From NCBI GenBank assembly GCA_963730225.1, contig CAVSQX010000001.1:868001-932000 (forward strand): a stretch of 64,000 nucleotides of DNA, in the 5' to 3' direction. Position 1 is the first letter of the stretch. Each line of letters opens with the position of its first letter. Below, in pieces: positions 1 through 7,676 of this stretch. A program made the position numbers and the translations under genes. This DNA comes from CAVSQX01 sp963730225. GTDB lineage: Bacteria > Planctomycetota > Phycisphaerae > Tepidisphaerales > Tepidisphaeraceae. The notes under the pieces were generated by a model. It made no database searches and had not been told where the DNA came from. It saw only the letters and a program-made list of their open reading frames with translations.

Positions 1-28
1 CGCCGGGGCGATACGTTACGCTTGCAAA

Positions 29-1246
29 ATGGATAAGTTGCATCTGCTTTCGCCGCGCGGGTTTCGAGCCGCGGGGGTTTCGGCGGGAATTAAATCGAGC
101 GGAAAGGCCGATGTTGCGCTGTTAATCTGCGATGTCCCGGCCGTTGCGGCGGCATCGTTCACGACCAACAAGGTTTACGCCGCGCCGATAAGAATTGGGC
201 GCGAACACATTGCCCGCGGCACGTTGCGCGGCGTGGTGGTGAACTCGGGCAACGCCAACGCCTGCACAGGAAAACGGGGCGAGCGCGACGCACGACGAAT
301 GTGCACGCTAGCGTCGTCGGCGGTCGCTTGCCAGCCGAAGGAGATTCTCCCGGCGTCGACGGGAATCATCGGACATGCTTTGCCAATGGATCGAGTGGAA
401 TCCGGCATCGCCGATGCCGCATTGAAACTGGGGGACACGCGCGGCCATGCCCAGGCGTTCATGCGGGCGATTCTCACGACCGACAAGCGGAGCAAATCGG
501 CGGCGGCGCGGCTGAGAATTGGGCGAAAAACGGTGACGATCGCCGGGGTCTGCAAAGGCAGCGGCATGATTGGGCCGCGAATGTCGACCAAAGCGCCGCA
601 CGCCACCATGCTGGCGTTTCTGACCACCGATGCGCGGTTTTCGTCGGCTCGACCGCTGGCCAGCGCATTGCAGAACGCGGTGGATGAAAGCTTCAACGCG
701 GTGACGGTGGACGATCACGCCAGCACCAACGATATGGCGGTGATTCTTGCCTCGGCGGCGGCGGATGCGGCGATTGTGTCGAGCGCGGATCAGCGCCGTT
801 TTGCCGCGGCGCTGGACGAAGTGTGCCAATCGTTGGCGTATCAAATCGCCGCCGACGGCGAAGGCGCGACGAAAGTTATCGAAGTGAAAGTCGATCAAGC
901 GGCGAATTCCGAATCGGCGTGGAAGATCGCTCGAACAATCGCGAATTCACCGCTGGTCAAGTGCGCGATGCACGGAAACGATCCCAATTGGGGCCGAATT
1001 GTTTCGGCGGCGGGATATTGCGGCGCGGCTTTCGAGCCGGAAAAATGCGTGCTTCGACTTCAGGGAAAGCGCGTGTTTGATTCGGGTCGGCCTGTGCGAT
1101 TCGATGCGGCGGCCTTGAGCAAAGCACTCGATGGCCCGCATGTCGAAATCGAATTGGATTGCCGAATGGGCGACGCGGAAGCGAGAGTTTGGACTTGCGA
1201 TTTGTCCAAGGAGTATGTGACGATCAACGCGGATTATCACACGTGA
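29..1246 (+). CDS. argJ: Glutamate N-acetyltransferase / amino-acid acetyltransferase ArgJ
   Basis: Bifunctional arginine-biosynthesis enzyme that moves the acetyl group from N-acetylornithine to glutamate and, in some members, also uses acetyl-CoA. The 405-residue length fits the family. Visible signatures are SFTTNKVYAAP near residue 43, the NSGNANACTG loop near 72, KGSGMIGP at 176-183 and the ATML self-cleavage site at 192-195, where the precursor is normally cut before Thr into alpha and beta chains. The C-terminal HGNDPNWGRI is also typical. One oddity is that about five extra residues separate the GPRM segment from ATML, where most homologues run straight from one into the other. No other arg gene is adjacent. 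The start has only 28 bases of upstream sequence in the window, but the N-terminus matches the family. Confidence 0.95.
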   Translation: MDKLHLLSPRGFRAAGVSAGIKSSGKADVALLICDVPAVAAASFTTNKVYAAPIRIGREHIARGTLRGVVVNSGNANACTGKRGERDARRMCTLASSAVACQPKEILPASTGIIGHALPMDRVESGIADAALKLGDTRGHAQAFMRAILTTDKRSKSAAARLRIGRKTVTIAGVCKGSGMIGPRMSTKAPHATMLAFLTTDARFSSARPLASALQNAVDESFNAVTVDDHASTNDMAVILASAAADAAIVSSADQRRFAAALDEVCQSLAYQIAADGEGATKVIEVKVDQAANSESAWKIARTIANSPLVKCAMHGNDPNWGRIVSAAGYCGAAFEPEKCVLRLQGKRVFDSGRPVRFDAAALSKALDGPHVEIELDCRMGDAEARVWTCDLSKEYVTINADYHT

Positions 1247-1260
1247 TGTCGGAGAAAACG

Positions 1261-1413
1261 ATGAAATGGATTCTGCTGGCAATGCTTGGGCTTACGTTAA
1301 CCGGGTGCGAAAAGACGATTCACGAAGCTTGCGCAAATCACACCAGCGCTGACACGCGCTCGACCGCCGCGGTCAGCGGTTTGACGTACTCCTGCCCGAA
1401 CAGGTTGGTGTGA
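1261..1413 (+). CDS. Small putative lipoprotein, possibly truncated
   Basis: A 50-residue ORF beginning with a lipoprotein signal (hydrophobic WILLAMLGLTLTG followed by Cys). A GGAG ribosome-binding site lies about eight bases before the ATG at 1261. An alternative in-frame ATG at 1246 overlaps the argJ stop codon. After roughly 25 residues the frame runs antisense into the 3' end of the convergent fructosamine-kinase-like gene, and the remaining residues look like shadow sequence. It is either a tiny lipoprotein or the 5' stump of one that lost its body. The function is unknown. Confidence 0.45.
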   Translation: MKWILLAMLGLTLTGCEKTIHEACANHTSADTRSTAAVSGLTYSCPNRLV

Positions 1414-2273
1414 TTGACCAATGCGTAGAGCTGATAAATCGGCCTGCGTAGCTCGTGATATTCCGGCGGCAACTTGTGGCGACTTTGATACGCTTTGAAA
1501 AATGCGGGCGTGGCGGTGTGGAATAGATCCATGTATGCCAGTTCCGCTTCCGCGTGGCCAAATTTGCAGTTGGGATCGAGGATGCCGCTGATATGCCAGT
1601 GACCGTCGCCATTGGGCCGGGCCAGAAGGTTCATGGCCCATAAATCCCAGTGCATCAGGCGGGGGCAGTCGCTTTCCGCCAGTGCGCGATCCAGCCGGTG
1701 ATGAATTCTGCGGAGTTGCTTGCAGCATTTGGCCCGCAGCAGTTTAGATTTCTCCAAATCGTCCAGCATCGGATCGTACACCTGACGGAAGAACTCGACC
1801 CAACTGGCGCAGCGCGGCGCATCGCTGCGGACCCGGCCGTAGCCGTCGCCGGTTTGATCGTGCATCGCCAGCACCAGCTCGGCCAGATGGCGCTGGAGAT
1901 GATCGAACTCGTCGGGACCGGCGGCTTTTTTGGCCTCGTGCAGATTGACGCCGTCCAGGTGTTCCATCAGCAGATAGCTGAACGGATCTTCCAGGGTGCC
2001 GATCTTCCACAAATAAACCTGCGGCGCCGGCAGGCCGATTTTTCGCAGGACTTCCAGTTGAAACGCTTCGTGGGCGTAGGCGGGAGTAACCCGGTGAGCG
2101 GAAATTTTAAGGACGGCTTTTTGGCCGTCCTTCAAAGTCATTGACAGGGTTGTGTTGACACAGCCTCCAACCAGAGGCCGCACCTCCGCCAGCTCCGCCG
2201 AATCACCGGACCACTGAGTGCAGATCCGGCGGAGCACCGTCCACGAAATATCAATCTCGTGCGCGGGCGTCAT
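1338..2273 (-). CDS. Fructosamine kinase family protein (APH-like fold)
   Basis: This 311-residue protein belongs to the fructosamine/ketosamine-3-kinase branch of the aminoglycoside-phosphotransferase fold. It probably phosphorylates sugar-amine adducts (deglycation). Visible features are a GGCVN loop at 36-40, a candidate ATP-binding Lys in AVLKIS near residue 56, the catalytic loop MHWDLWAMN at 207-215, and a metal-binding Asp in ILDPN near 233 where most members have DPE. The C-terminal YQLYALVNHTNLFG is characteristic of the fructosamine-kinase family rather than of drug phosphotransferases. It lies 48 bases downstream of the TIM-barrel gene on the same strand and may be co-transcribed. 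Its 3' end overlaps the small lipoprotein ORF convergently. The substrate is inferred from family membership only. Confidence 0.85.
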   Translation of the reverse strand: MTPAHEIDISWTVLRRICTQWSGDSAELAEVRPLVGGCVNTTLSMTLKDGQKAVLKISAHRVTPAYAHEAFQLEVLRKIGLPAPQVYLWKIGTLEDPFSYLLMEHLDGVNLHEAKKAAGPDEFDHLQRHLAELVLAMHDQTGDGYGRVRSDAPRCASWVEFFRQVYDPMLDDLEKSKLLRAKCCKQLRRIHHRLDRALAESDCPRLMHWDLWAMNLLARPNGDGHWHISGILDPNCKFGHAEAELAYMDLFHTATPAFFKAYQSRHKLPPEYHELRRPIYQLYALVNHTNLFGQEYVKPLTAAVERVSALV

Positions 2274-2321
2274 GCTTAGGTGGTATTGTCGTGCGCCCGA
2301 AGGCGGATGACAACCTAATTC

Positions 2322-3149
2322 TCACTTTGAATTTCCGACGACCGTTCGCACCTGTTCGGAAAAGGCGTTAACCGAATCGATAAAGGCGGGCATCGGATCG
2401 ACGCCGCCCTTTGGCTGGCAAGAAATGCAGAAAATGCCTTTGAAGTTTTGGGTTTTGCACTGCGCTACGACGGGGGCCAGAAACGGGGTGGGCGAGTCGA
2501 TGTCGCTTAACTGAATTTCGATGATATGCGATCCGAGCCGCGCGATGGTCTGCGCGGGATCGAGGCCGAGGCGCTGCCAGTTGGCCACGGTTGCGTAAAT
2601 CCCGACGTGATCGGAAAACAACGCCGGGTCAAACTCCGTCGTGTGAGGATCGAAGAAAATGGCGACGTTGATTGCAAATTCCGCTGCCAGGGCGTCGAGC
2701 TTTTTGAGAACATCGGGCGGCTGAACCGAGATGATGATGTTCTTCGCTTTGAATTTTTTCGCGAACTCGAATGCCTTGCGCCATTCGGCATCGCCGGCCA
2801 AGGCCAGCGTGCCGTAGCCGACAACATCCATCTTCACAGAGCTGAGCTTTTGCAACAGTGCTGCCTGCATTTGGGGCGGCATGTCCTGGCTGACCTGAAC
2901 ATCCGTGTGATCCGGCGAAAGCACCTGCCCGGGCAGCAGTTGAATGTGGTGCACCGTCTGGGCGTGCAGGCGATCGATCATTTCGAATGTGGTCATTGCG
3001 CTAAATGTCGAAGCGTCGGCGGCCAATTGCCAATGCAGGGAACTCAGGGCGGAGTGAGCGATTCGTGCCTGCGGCGGCGCACTTTGAGCCATGCAAACTG
3101 AGCAAAACAAGCCAAGCATGGAAACGGCCGTCGCGGTTTTGGTTCGCAT
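2322..3149 (-). CDS. Secreted TIM-barrel sugar-phosphate isomerase/epimerase-like protein
   Basis: A protein of about 275 residues with an N-terminal signal peptide (AVSMLGLFCSVCMAQSA), starting at the ATG at 3149. An upstream in-frame ATG at 3188 would run across the promoter region of the divergent sigma-factor gene. The body resembles the AP-endonuclease/xylose-isomerase-like TIM barrel: it has KNIIISVQPP and VAIFFDPHT strands, and a HIIEIQLSDID strand with acidic residues where this superfamily binds metal. Many planctomycete members are exported and annotated as sugar phosphate isomerases or epimerases, but the substrate is not known. It is divergent from the ECF sigma gene, with only 42 bases between starts. 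Confidence 0.75.
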   Translation of the reverse strand: MRTKTATAVSMLGLFCSVCMAQSAPPQARIAHSALSSLHWQLAADASTFSAMTTFEMIDRLHAQTVHHIQLLPGQVLSPDHTDVQVSQDMPPQMQAALLQKLSSVKMDVVGYGTLALAGDAEWRKAFEFAKKFKAKNIIISVQPPDVLKKLDALAAEFAINVAIFFDPHTTEFDPALFSDHVGIYATVANWQRLGLDPAQTIARLGSHIIEIQLSDIDSPTPFLAPVVAQCKTQNFKGIFCISCQPKGGVDPMPAFIDSVNAFSEQVRTVVGNSK

Positions 3150-3191
3150 GGGGGTATGATACCGTCCAGGCCACAGCGGGATAGCCAAGCC

Positions 3192-3809
3192 ATGAATCAG
3201 CCGCCGGAACCATCTCCGCCGCAGCTTTTGGAATCAGCCCGCGCCGGCGACGCCCAGGCGCTTTCGGAATTGCTTCGGCGTCACCAGGAATCGCTGGTGG
3301 CGTTCATCGCGCGCATGATGCCCGCGGCGATGCGCTCGCAAATCGATGCGGAAGATGTTTTGCAGGATGCGTATTTTCTGGCCTTCCGTGGAATCGGCGC
3401 ATTTTCTGGTGATGCCGATGGATTTCGACGCTGGCTGGTGACGATCGCGCGGAACTGTCTGATCGATCATGTGCGGGCTCACCAAGCCGACAAACGCGCC
3501 GGGGAACGCTGGATGGTTCATGCCGATCCGACCGGGTCGATCGTCTCGCTGCTGGAAGAACTGGCGATTTATCGTCATTCCCCAAGCCAATCGGCGGCGC
3601 GGCATGAAATGGTCGCGGCGATCGAGCAGGCGTTGGAACTGATTCCGCACGATTACGGATTGGCTCTAAAATTGCGGTACATTCAACAGTTGTCGGTCGC
3701 ACAGGTTGCCGAGAAAATGGAAACAACCGAAGGCTCGGTTTACATGCTGTGCAATCGCGGACTCAAGGCGCTGCGGCGGCGAATGCGGTCGAGCAGTCTG
3801 TATTTGTGA
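3192..3809 (+). CDS. ECF-family RNA polymerase sigma factor
   Basis: A 205-residue group-4 sigma factor. Region 2 contains DAEDVLQDAYFLAFRGI (residues 52-68) and the WLVTIARNCLIDH segment (81-93). Region 4 is the helix-turn-helix around YIQQLSVAQVAEKMETTEGS, ending in NRGLKALRRRM. The start at 3192 (MNQPPEPS) is preferred over the in-frame ATG at 3156, which lies in the divergent promoter region. Only 29 bases separate its stop from the ATG of a Ser/Thr kinase. Sigma-kinase pairing of this kind is common in planctomycetes and suggests that the kinase, rather than a membrane anti-sigma factor, controls the sigma factor. The regulon is unknown. Confidence 0.92.
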   Translation: MNQPPEPSPPQLLESARAGDAQALSELLRRHQESLVAFIARMMPAAMRSQIDAEDVLQDAYFLAFRGIGAFSGDADGFRRWLVTIARNCLIDHVRAHQADKRAGERWMVHADPTGSIVSLLEELAIYRHSPSQSAARHEMVAAIEQALELIPHDYGLALKLRYIQQLSVAQVAEKMETTEGSVYMLCNRGLKALRRRMRSSSLYL

Positions 3810-3838
3810 TTTCTTTATGCGTGATTCCCCGGTCCAAA

Positions 3839-4940
3839 ATGGATTCGGACGAGCCCCGCGGCGGTCGGAAGATCGCGTCATCCGGCTGGCGCAAATGGCG
3901 TCTCTGCGCGGGGCCGATCCAGCAACCGATCATTCCGCTCAGCGAGGAGGAATTGAACCGTCCAATTCCCATCGAATCTCCCCTCACACCGCCGGCTCGA
4001 CCGGACGAAACGTATCGGCTGAAAATCCTGGGTTATCGCATCATCAAGCAAGTCGGCGGCGGCGGGCAGGCGATGGTTTACGAAGGGATTCAGGAAGCGA
4101 CCGGCCAGCGCGTCGCCGTGAAGGTGATGCCGGGCGGCCCGTTCGTGAACAAACGCAGCCTGGCCCGCTTCGATCAGGAAGCGAACCTGCTGGCGTCGTT
4201 CCATCATCCAAATGTGGTCGCCATCATCGACCGCGGACGAACCGCCGACGGGTCGTGGTTTTTCGTCATGCGGTTCATCGAAGGATGCGGACTGGATCAA
4301 TTCACCGCCGGGAATCTCAGCCGCTGCGTGGCCGACACACGAAAGGTGTTGAGGCTTTTCGTGAAGATCGCGTCGGCGATGGAGGAAGCGCATCGGCACA
4401 ACGTCGTTCATCGCGATCTCAAGCCGTCGAACATCCGCGTGGATGCGCGGCGAGCCGTATGTTCTGGATTTTGGCCTTGCCAGTTCAGCGGTGAATTTCT
4501 GGTCCGAGGCATCGCAGCGGCCGCTGACGGCCAGCGGACAAGTCGTCGGATCGCTTCCGTGGGCAAGTCCCGAGCAGATCACCCGCGGCACGATCGACGG
4601 CCGAAGCGACATCTACTCGATGGGCGTGATGCTCTACCAGGCGATCGCCGGTTGCTTTCCGTACCCCGTCGACGGAGAAATCCGCGAAGTTCTGGACCAC
4701 ATCGCGCTGACAGCCCCACCGCCCCCCTGCCGCCAGCCGAAAGCGCGACCGGCCTCCCGGCCCGATCTGCTGGACGCCATTGTGCTGCGGGCGCTGGCCA
4801 AGAATCCGAACGACCGCTACGGCACATCCGGAGAATTCGGGTTGGATCTGCTGCGTCATTTGGAAGGCCATGCCGTTTCCGCACCTCCGGCTTCACGGGG
4901 CGTTGGCCGATTGGCCCGTAAAATCGCGGATTGGTTTTGA
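3839..4940 (+). CDS. Cytosolic Ser/Thr protein kinase, frameshifted
   Basis: A Hanks-type kinase split between two frames. The N-terminal part (3839 to about 4445) carries the glycine loop GGGGQAMVYEG at residues 73-83, the ATP Lys in VAVKV near 95 and the catalytic loop HRDLKPSN. The C-terminal part continues in the +1 frame with DFGLA, the activation-segment SPEQ and the DIYSMGVMLY helix, ending at 4940. Removing one base, or restoring two, near 4445-4450 joins the halves into a complete domain. It ends soon after the kinase core and has no transmembrane or WD/TPR tail, unlike many planctomycete kinases. The adjacency to the ECF sigma gene suggests a phospho-regulated sigma factor. The break may be an assembly error. 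Confidence 0.85.
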
Positions 4941-4952
4941 GAGAGTTTTTCA

Positions 4953-5036
4953 CCACGGACTTCGGCGAGCTTCAGTCGAGCCGTGGGCACGGAGAAGAAT
5001 GGCCAATGACCAAATTCCAATGTCCAATCAAGTCCC
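4953..5036. repeat. Remnant of dispersed intergenic repeat
   Basis: The gap at 4941-5311 begins with CACCACGGAC, a later CACGGAGAAGAATGG, and the low-complexity tract CCAATGACCAAATTCCAATG at about 5002-5021. Tracts of this kind are dispersed intergenic repeats in planctomycete and verrucomicrobial genomes. Only one arm is visible here, unlike the complete inverted repeat between motA and motB at 26269-26392. The assignment is by pattern; no alignment was run. Confidence 0.4.
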
Positions 5037-5062
5037 AAAACCGATGCCAAGGCGGAGTTTGA

Positions 5063-5266
5063 ATTTTTCGTTTATTTCTTGCGTGTGGTGCGTGCCTCCT
5101 GGCAACCCAGCAGACACCCGGCGAGTTGTCGGAACGCTTGGCAGAGGTCGAGCGGCTGATGGCTACCGCCGGCGCGGCTCAATTCCGTCAATACGCTTCC
5201 GCGCCCTTGCTGCAGGGTGGCGTTCAGCGCGGATCAGGTTGGGTGTACCGCGAATTGTTCGTATAA
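5063..5266 (+). pseudogene. Gene remnant with an open frame but no start
   Basis: An open frame of about 67 codons ending at TAA 5264-5266, with a coding-like composition: a hydrophobic stretch (FLACGACLLA), then ELSERLAEVERLMATAG, then QRGSGWVYRELFV. No ATG, GTG or TTG lies where a start is needed, and a stop codon (TGA 5060-5062) lies just upstream. I read it as the 3' tail of a gene whose 5' part is gone, possibly removed along with the repeat next to it. The family was not recognised. The promoter of the next gene lies inside its last codons. Confidence 0.35.
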
Positions 5267-5267
5267 T
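5239..5267 (+). promoter_or_regulatory. Sigma-70-type promoter for the 5312 module
   Basis: TTGGGT at 5239-5244, a 17-base spacer, and a perfect TATAAT at 5262-5267. A transcript would start near 5274, giving a leader of about 38 bases before the ATG at 5312. The promoter is independent of the upstream kinase operon. Confidence 0.6.
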
Positions 5268-5311
5268 TCTCGCGGTTAGTAAGTTCCTAATTCGAAATGG
5301 TTAGGTGATTC

Positions 5312-5755
5312 ATGCCCATAAGAGCCGACATCTCAATCAGCACACCACACGGGCGGCCTTTGGCCGTGGTGGAGGTCAAGAATCTGCCTCAACTCTCACA
5401 GGGAAGCGCCATAGAGCTTCGTGACGCTTTGGTTGAGCAGCTTCCGCGCTCGATCAAATACGTTCTGGTCGTTTCGCAGACGAGAGGATTCATTTGGCAG
5501 CGCGAAGAGGACAGGCCACCCTACCGGGAGCCTGAAGTACTCGACATGACGCCGGTGCTGCGTGAATACCTCACCGACGCCGAATTAAGTCGCCATATAC
5601 GTGGCGCGGAGCTCGAATTGGTTCTGTCCCATTGGTTCGGCGACTTGGCACGCGGTCGAGTGACTCGTCCGGGAGCCATCGCGGACGATGGACCATTCGT
5701 TCGGTTCCTTTCCGATATCCGGGGAGCGCAGATTAATCTCGAAGCGCTGGCATGA
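5312..5755 (+). CDS. Putative PD-(D/E)XK-like protein, first gene of a two-gene module
   Basis: A 147-residue protein that I do not recognise by name. The N-terminal RADISIST followed by AVVEVKN gives an Asp and a Glu-x-Lys spaced as in the PD-(D/E)XK nuclease fold (D6, E22, K24 approximately). The rest is predicted alpha/beta with VLVVSQTRGFIWQ and an amphipathic C-terminus. It overlaps the next gene by ATGA (5752-5755), so the two are translationally coupled, and a good promoter sits just upstream. Base composition is visibly less GC-rich than the flanking genes, which hints at acquisition. It could be a nuclease, or an inactive fold member acting as partner or antitoxin to the PIN-like product. 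The nuclease reading is inference from the motif only. Confidence 0.6.
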   Translation: MPIRADISISTPHGRPLAVVEVKNLPQLSQGSAIELRDALVEQLPRSIKYVLVVSQTRGFIWQREEDRPPYREPEVLDMTPVLREYLTDAELSRHIRGAELELVLSHWFGDLARGRVTRPGAIADDGPFVRFLSDIRGAQINLEALA

Positions 5756-6354
5756 TCGTCTACGTCGAGTCAAACTTTTGTCTTGAGCTTGCATTTCAGC
5801 AGGAAGAGGAGGTCCATGCGCAGGAGATGCTCAAACTCGCTGAAGCTGGCAAGCTGGAATTGGTCTTTCCGCAATTCGCTGTTTGCGAACCATTTTCCAC
5901 GCTCAACAGGTATGAGAACGAACGACGCGAGTTTCTTAACGATTTGAACAAGCAGCTTTCCGAGCTAAATCGCTCGATCCCGCAGCAAAGCGTAGTGGCC
6001 GGGACGCAACCACTCGTCGCGACGCTTACTCGCATCGGGCAGGACCAGACCAATCGACTTGAGGCAGTTGTCGGGCGAATGCTCCATTGCGGACGTTCGA
6101 TTGCGCTAACAAGAGCGCTGTTTACCAGCGCACAGCAGCTTGAAAGCCGGTTTGACCTCTCGCCGCAAGACGCCATCGTTGCCGCGTCCGTGTTTGGTGA
6201 TCTATCCCCTCAGAATGCGCAGCCAGATTCGCACGTCTTCCTAAGCCGAAATTCCCGTGACTTTAATCCGATGAAGACAGACTTCGCTGCCTTGGGCTGC
6301 CGGTACATTCCCAAGTTTGAGCATGGCGTGCAGTTCATTCGCAGCAAGATTTAA
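5752..6354 (+). CDS. PIN-like domain protein
   Basis: A 200-residue protein with the outline of a PIN ribonuclease. It opens with IVYVESNFCLELAF, where the usual first catalytic Asp is Glu6. Further candidate acidic residues are Glu46 (in QFAVCEPF), Asp140 (in LSPQDAIVAAS) and Asp170 (in FLSRNSRDF). The last two segments match the usual order of PIN active-site elements. Typical toxin PIN domains are about 130-150 residues, so this one carries an inserted helical region (about 50-125). It is translationally coupled to the PD-(D/E)XK-like gene by a 4-base overlap. The pairing looks toxin-antitoxin-like or defence-like, but no function has been shown. The assignment rests on motif order. Confidence 0.6.
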   Translation: MIVYVESNFCLELAFQQEEEVHAQEMLKLAEAGKLELVFPQFAVCEPFSTLNRYENERREFLNDLNKQLSELNRSIPQQSVVAGTQPLVATLTRIGQDQTNRLEAVVGRMLHCGRSIALTRALFTSAQQLESRFDLSPQDAIVAASVFGDLSPQNAQPDSHVFLSRNSRDFNPMKTDFAALGCRYIPKFEHGVQFIRSKI

Positions 6355-6429
6355 CGCTCTCCTTTGCGCATCCATTCGAAGGGGCAAAGCTGCGTCACGT
6401 GGGAGAAGCCCCGAATACAACTTCCGGAT

Positions 6430-6730
6430 AAGATAGCAATCACTAAGTAAGTCTTCAAAACTGCAAAGTTCTGTAAACCCCGGGTGCGCTATCCAGAGGG
6501 CGTTTTGTGCGGGCCGGGTGGGAAAATTGCCCCTTCCGGGCGGCCGCTACGCGCGGTTTTGGTGTTTTTCTCGAATTCCGCGTGAGCGCCGGCGGGATTT
6601 CGCGTTTGGATAAGTGGGAGTACCTCCGTGGAGCGGCCTGTATGTGTGACGGACAGTGGCCCTCGATTGGCGGGGCGCCAGCGAGCCGCATTCCGGGGAC
6701 CCCCTCCTCCGGAATGCGGCCGACTTTTTT
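6430..6730 (+). ncRNA. Candidate structured non-coding transcript
   Basis: The gap at 6355-6834 has no convincing ORF. An AT-richer stretch (about 6420-6480) precedes about 200 bases of GC-rich sequence with several self-complementary blocks, which ends exactly in a strong intrinsic terminator (6685-6730). The nearest upstream gene stops 330 bases before the terminator, so a separate short RNA is more likely than a long 3' UTR. I could not match it to 6S RNA, tmRNA, RNase P RNA or SRP RNA. The 5' end is a guess. Confidence 0.3.
6685..6730 (+). terminator. Intrinsic terminator
   Basis: A perfect 12-base-pair stem (6685-6696 with 6709-6720, GCCGCATTCCGG and its complement) with a 12-base loop, followed after four bases by six T (6725-6730). 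Confidence 0.8.
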
Positions 6731-6834
6731 CATTCCTTCGCAATGCCAGCAGCGCCGGCGGCCACCAGCGGCCGCCAGCGGCGGCTTGACCCCGATTGGC
6801 CAAGGAGATATTCAGGTCGGCGTCCGCCCGATTT

Positions 6835-7593
6835 ATGCAGACTCGAGATACCGACAAAGACTGGAATGAGCTGGCCGTTCAGGACGCGTATTACGCCGTC
6901 CTTTCGCATCCCCGATTTTCCCATGCCGAGCAGAATCCGGAGGCACTGAAGGAATTCTTCGATTCGGGTGTGACCTGGATCGACAACGTCGTCGGCGCGA
7001 TTCGCAAGAGGCTCAACCCGGCGTTTGCACCGGAGATTGGCCTGGACTTCGGTTGCGGCGTGGGGCGGCTGATGGTGCCGATGGCTCAATACTGCAAATC
7101 GGTGATCGGAATCGACATCGCCGACCGGATGCGCGATCATTGCGATGAGAATCTAAAAAGCCGGCGCGTGCGAAATTTTGTTCTGCTCAAACGGGTCAGC
7201 GAGCTCGCCGAGCGAAACATTCAGGTCGACTGGATTAATTCCTACATCGTGTTTCAGCACATCCCTCCGTTGGAAACCCTGGAATTGCTGAACGGCATGC
7301 TGGCGCAATTGCGTGAAGCGGGGGCGATCTCGATTCACATTACGTTTGCCAAGGATTCTCGGATGCTGGAGTGGTCAACTCGGCAGGTGCGCTACTACCG
7401 AATGTCGGAAAACGGGTTGCAGATCATCGAGGAGCAACCCGGCCCCACGGAGGCGGTGCAGTCCATTTACGACCACGACATGAACGCGGTGCTGATGACT
7501 CTGTTTCGCCATGGAATCCGCCAGACGTTCATGGTGCACGAAGACCACGGCGGCCAGCACGGCGCGCTGATTTATGGGCTTAAGGGTCAATAA
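6835..7593 (+). CDS. Class I SAM-dependent methyltransferase
   Basis: About 252 residues from the ATG at 6835. The glycine-rich SAM loop is GLDFGCGVGRLMVP, followed by the acidic ribose-binding strand VIGIDIADRM and by INSYIVFQHIPP, which matches the motif IV region of Rossmann methyltransferases. The substrate cannot be told from sequence. A TTG at 6796 in the same frame has no better ribosome-binding site, and an AAGGAG at 6802-6807 is too far from the ATG to be decisive, so the start is uncertain. The gene stands alone between the terminator region and a small-protein gene with its own promoter. Confidence 0.85.
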   Translation: MQTRDTDKDWNELAVQDAYYAVLSHPRFSHAEQNPEALKEFFDSGVTWIDNVVGAIRKRLNPAFAPEIGLDFGCGVGRLMVPMAQYCKSVIGIDIADRMRDHCDENLKSRRVRNFVLLKRVSELAERNIQVDWINSYIVFQHIPPLETLELLNGMLAQLREAGAISIHITFAKDSRMLEWSTRQVRYYRMSENGLQIIEEQPGPTEAVQSIYDHDMNAVLMTLFRHGIRQTFMVHEDHGGQHGALIYGLKGQ

Positions 7594-7621
7594 ATTCAGG
7601 CAGGGAATCGCTCAAATATCG

Positions 7622-7650
7622 TTGTCGGCAGGCCTTTGCCGACATATAAT
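7622..7650 (+). promoter_or_regulatory. Sigma-70-type promoter with an embedded palindrome
   Basis: TTGTCG at 7622-7627, a 17-base spacer, and a perfect TATAAT at 7645-7650. The spacer region is a perfect inverted repeat: TGTCGGCA (7623-7630), six bases, TGCCGACA (7637-7644). It runs from inside the -35 box to the edge of the -10 box, the position expected of a repressor operator. It precedes the gene at 7677. Confidence 0.65.
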
Positions 7651-7676
7651 GGGGGTTACCGACACGGAGGATTGCG

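Noticed and set aside
6489..6857. Minus-strand open frame across the non-coding region
   Set aside because: Its codons run through the terminator hairpin and lack any signature or ribosome-binding site.
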